DNA of 5,473 nucleotides from an uncultured Bacillota bacterium (GTDB taxonomy: Bacteria > Bacillota_I > Bacilli_A > RFN20 > CAG-826), in the NCBI GenBank assembly GCA_949298295.1, contig CASFWS010000076.1:1-5473 (forward strand), given 5' to 3'. Positions 4,243 to 5,473 of this stretch are shown in pieces. Numbering within the stretch: the stretch's first letter is position 1; every line of letters begins with the position of its first letter. Under the pieces are notes generated by a model. That model was given only the letters and a program-made list of their open reading frames with translations. It had not been told where the DNA came from and did no database searches. The translations under genes were made by a program, and so were the position numbers.

Positions 4243-5473
4243 TTAGACGTTGAAGACCCACCAGGCTTCCTTGATGGCCTCGGGAATCCCGAAGAGGTCC
4301 CCCGGAAGCCAGCCGTCGAACCCGTCGAAGGCAAGGCAAAGCCCGATGAAGGCCGAGAGAACGGAGGTCGCGAGGGCCGCTTTGGAGATGTTCGTCCGCG
4401 ACCGGGGAGTCTCGGCGTGCTCCATCATGAGGTAGTAGCTGGCGATCGATCCAAGGGTCGCGATATGGAAGAGCTCGGGGACGTAACGGAAGCAAATGCC
4501 GGCCTTCGAGTAGGTCGTAAAGGCCCAAAGGAAAGCGACTGGGAGGAAAAGCCCAACGAACCAGCGGGCGATTGAGGAGTCCCCTTTCTTCCCGATGAAG
4601 GGGCCGATGACCATGAAGTAGAAGAAGGGGCTGAGCAAAAGGCCGTAGTACCCGTTGAAATAGAGCCCATCGTCGAAGCTGAGCCGCCAAACCCCGCAGG
4701 AGATGAAGGGGAACTGATCATAGAAAGACGGCGACTGGAGGAAGAAGTGGATGAAGCTCGGGAGCAGCTTGTTGGCCGAATAGGTGAGGAAGCGCTGGTC
4801 GTAGTTCATCTGGTAGGACTGCCCGAATTCGAGGATGTCCCCGAAGCGGATGTAGTTGTAGTAGCAGACGCCCACGGCCCCGAGGAGAACGATAAGGCCC
4901 GCCGGGAGGAAGGAAAGGGCCTTCCGGGAAGCCTTTTCGCCTTTGTCGGCAAAGATGCCGATGTATAGGGGAATGGCAAAGGCGGCATAAAGGGCGAGGT
5001 TCGGCCGGGAGGCGACAACCCCGACGATGGCAATCCCCGCCCCGGCCAGATAGTAGAGAGAATGTTTCCGGTCGCGGTAGGCCATAAGCGAAAGGGCAAG
5101 GAAGAGGTCGGCGAACATCTGCCCGTAAATGATCGGGGTGTGGTAGACGCCTTCGTGGTAGTAGCCTTCCTTGAAGGTCATCATCGAAAAGAAGACGGAA
5201 GCAAAAAGCCCCATGACGAAAAGGAAAATCAGGCTCGGCCAGTGGATATCGCGGGAGAGGAAGCGGGCGATTTCGTAAACAAGGAGAGCGAAGGCGGCGG
5301 TCGCGAGGATCATCCCCACGGCCTGAAGGGTCAAAAGGCTCGGGATCAAAGTCATCCCGGAGAGGAAGTAGATCGGGAAGGAGACGAGGAGGACCGGGGC
5401 GGCCCCGTAGTAGCAATAGTACTTCCCATCCCAGTAGGCATGGTCCCATCGGTACTCGATCCCGTATTCGTTC
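4243..5473 (-). CDS. Polytopic membrane protein, GT-C/glycosyltransferase-like (partial, N-terminus beyond window)
   Basis: The minus-strand frame is open from the right window edge to TAA 4245-4243 (409 residues visible), so the gene starts outside the window. The ATG at 5355 is internal, because the codons upstream of it are in frame and read a conserved-looking DHAYWDGKYYCYYGAAPVLL stretch. Such D-H-A-Y, G-K-Y-Y and G-x-x-P motifs, in the loop before a membrane helix, are typical of large Firmicutes membrane proteins annotated as family-39-like or uncharacterised glycosyltransferases. About nine hydrophobic segments follow, with an aromatic-rich external loop around FDDGLYFNGYYGLLLSP that resembles the loops of GT-C enzymes. 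The protein ends soon after a final membrane helix (AWWVFNV). A role in transferring a lipid-linked sugar to a cell-surface polymer is plausible but not shown. The catalytic acidic motif expected in the first external loop lies outside the window. The gene is convergent with mgtE and shares its terminator. Confidence 0.7.
   Translation of the reverse strand, partial: NEYGIEYRWDHAYWDGKYYCYYGAAPVLLVSFPIYFLSGMTLIPSLLTLQAVGMILATAAFALLVYEIARFLSRDIHWPSLIFLFVMGLFASVFFSMMTFKEGYYHEGVYHTPIIYGQMFADLFLALSLMAYRDRKHSLYYLAGAGIAIVGVVASRPNLALYAAFAIPLYIGIFADKGEKASRKALSFLPAGLIVLLGAVGVCYYNYIRFGDILEFGQSYQMNYDQRFLTYSANKLLPSFIHFFLQSPSFYDQFPFISCGVWRLSFDDGLYFNGYYGLLLSPFFYFMVIGPFIGKKGDSSIARWFVGLFLPVAFLWAFTTYSKAGICFRYVPELFHIATLGSIASYYLMMEHAETPRSRTNISKAALATSVLSAFIGLCLAFDGFDGWLPGDLFGIPEAIKEAWWVFNV

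Overview
The window looks like an ordinary chromosomal segment of a GC-rich bacterium, most likely an uncultured or little-studied Bacillota-like lineage. That placement is an inference. It rests on strong GGAGG-type ribosome binding sites, a SAM-I-clan riboswitch with an intrinsic terminator ahead of metK, a free-standing PduL, a small TSCPD protein of the kind common in Firmicutes, and a Firmicutes-style HPF N-terminus. There are no RNA genes, insertion sequences, phage genes or CRISPR arrays that I can see.

Layout: five genes on the minus strand and one on the plus strand. Reading the minus strand from the middle outward, pduL (1958-2563) and a TSCPD-domain gene (1678-1956) form a two-gene operon separated by 1 nt. 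The operon ends in a strong terminator (1659-1692). Next come a candidate metK promoter (1634-1661), a candidate SAM riboswitch (1521-1618), its expression-platform terminator (1479-1504) and metK (281-1456). After a 117-bp gap with a plausible promoter comes the N-terminal part of hpf/raiA (1-163, running off the left edge). Divergent from pduL on the plus strand is mgtE (2683-4197), a CBS-domain Mg2+ channel/transporter. The 119-bp divergent gap holds a TATAAT box for pduL and two overlapping perfect palindromes. mgtE converges on a large polytopic membrane protein of GT-C/glycosyltransferase-like type (4243-5473, running off the right edge), and a bidirectional terminator lies between them.

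Functional picture: the genes are housekeeping (SAM synthesis, ribosome hibernation, Mg2+ homeostasis, acyl-CoA/acyl-phosphate exchange) and are not an obvious single pathway. The most informative non-coding element is the metK leader. It keeps the SAM-contacting positions of the SAM-I clan, but in a compact aptamer with a plain P2 hairpin and a 6-bp pseudoknot, followed by a terminator whose stem is contacted by two competing hairpins. I did not find convincing evidence of a wholly new system.
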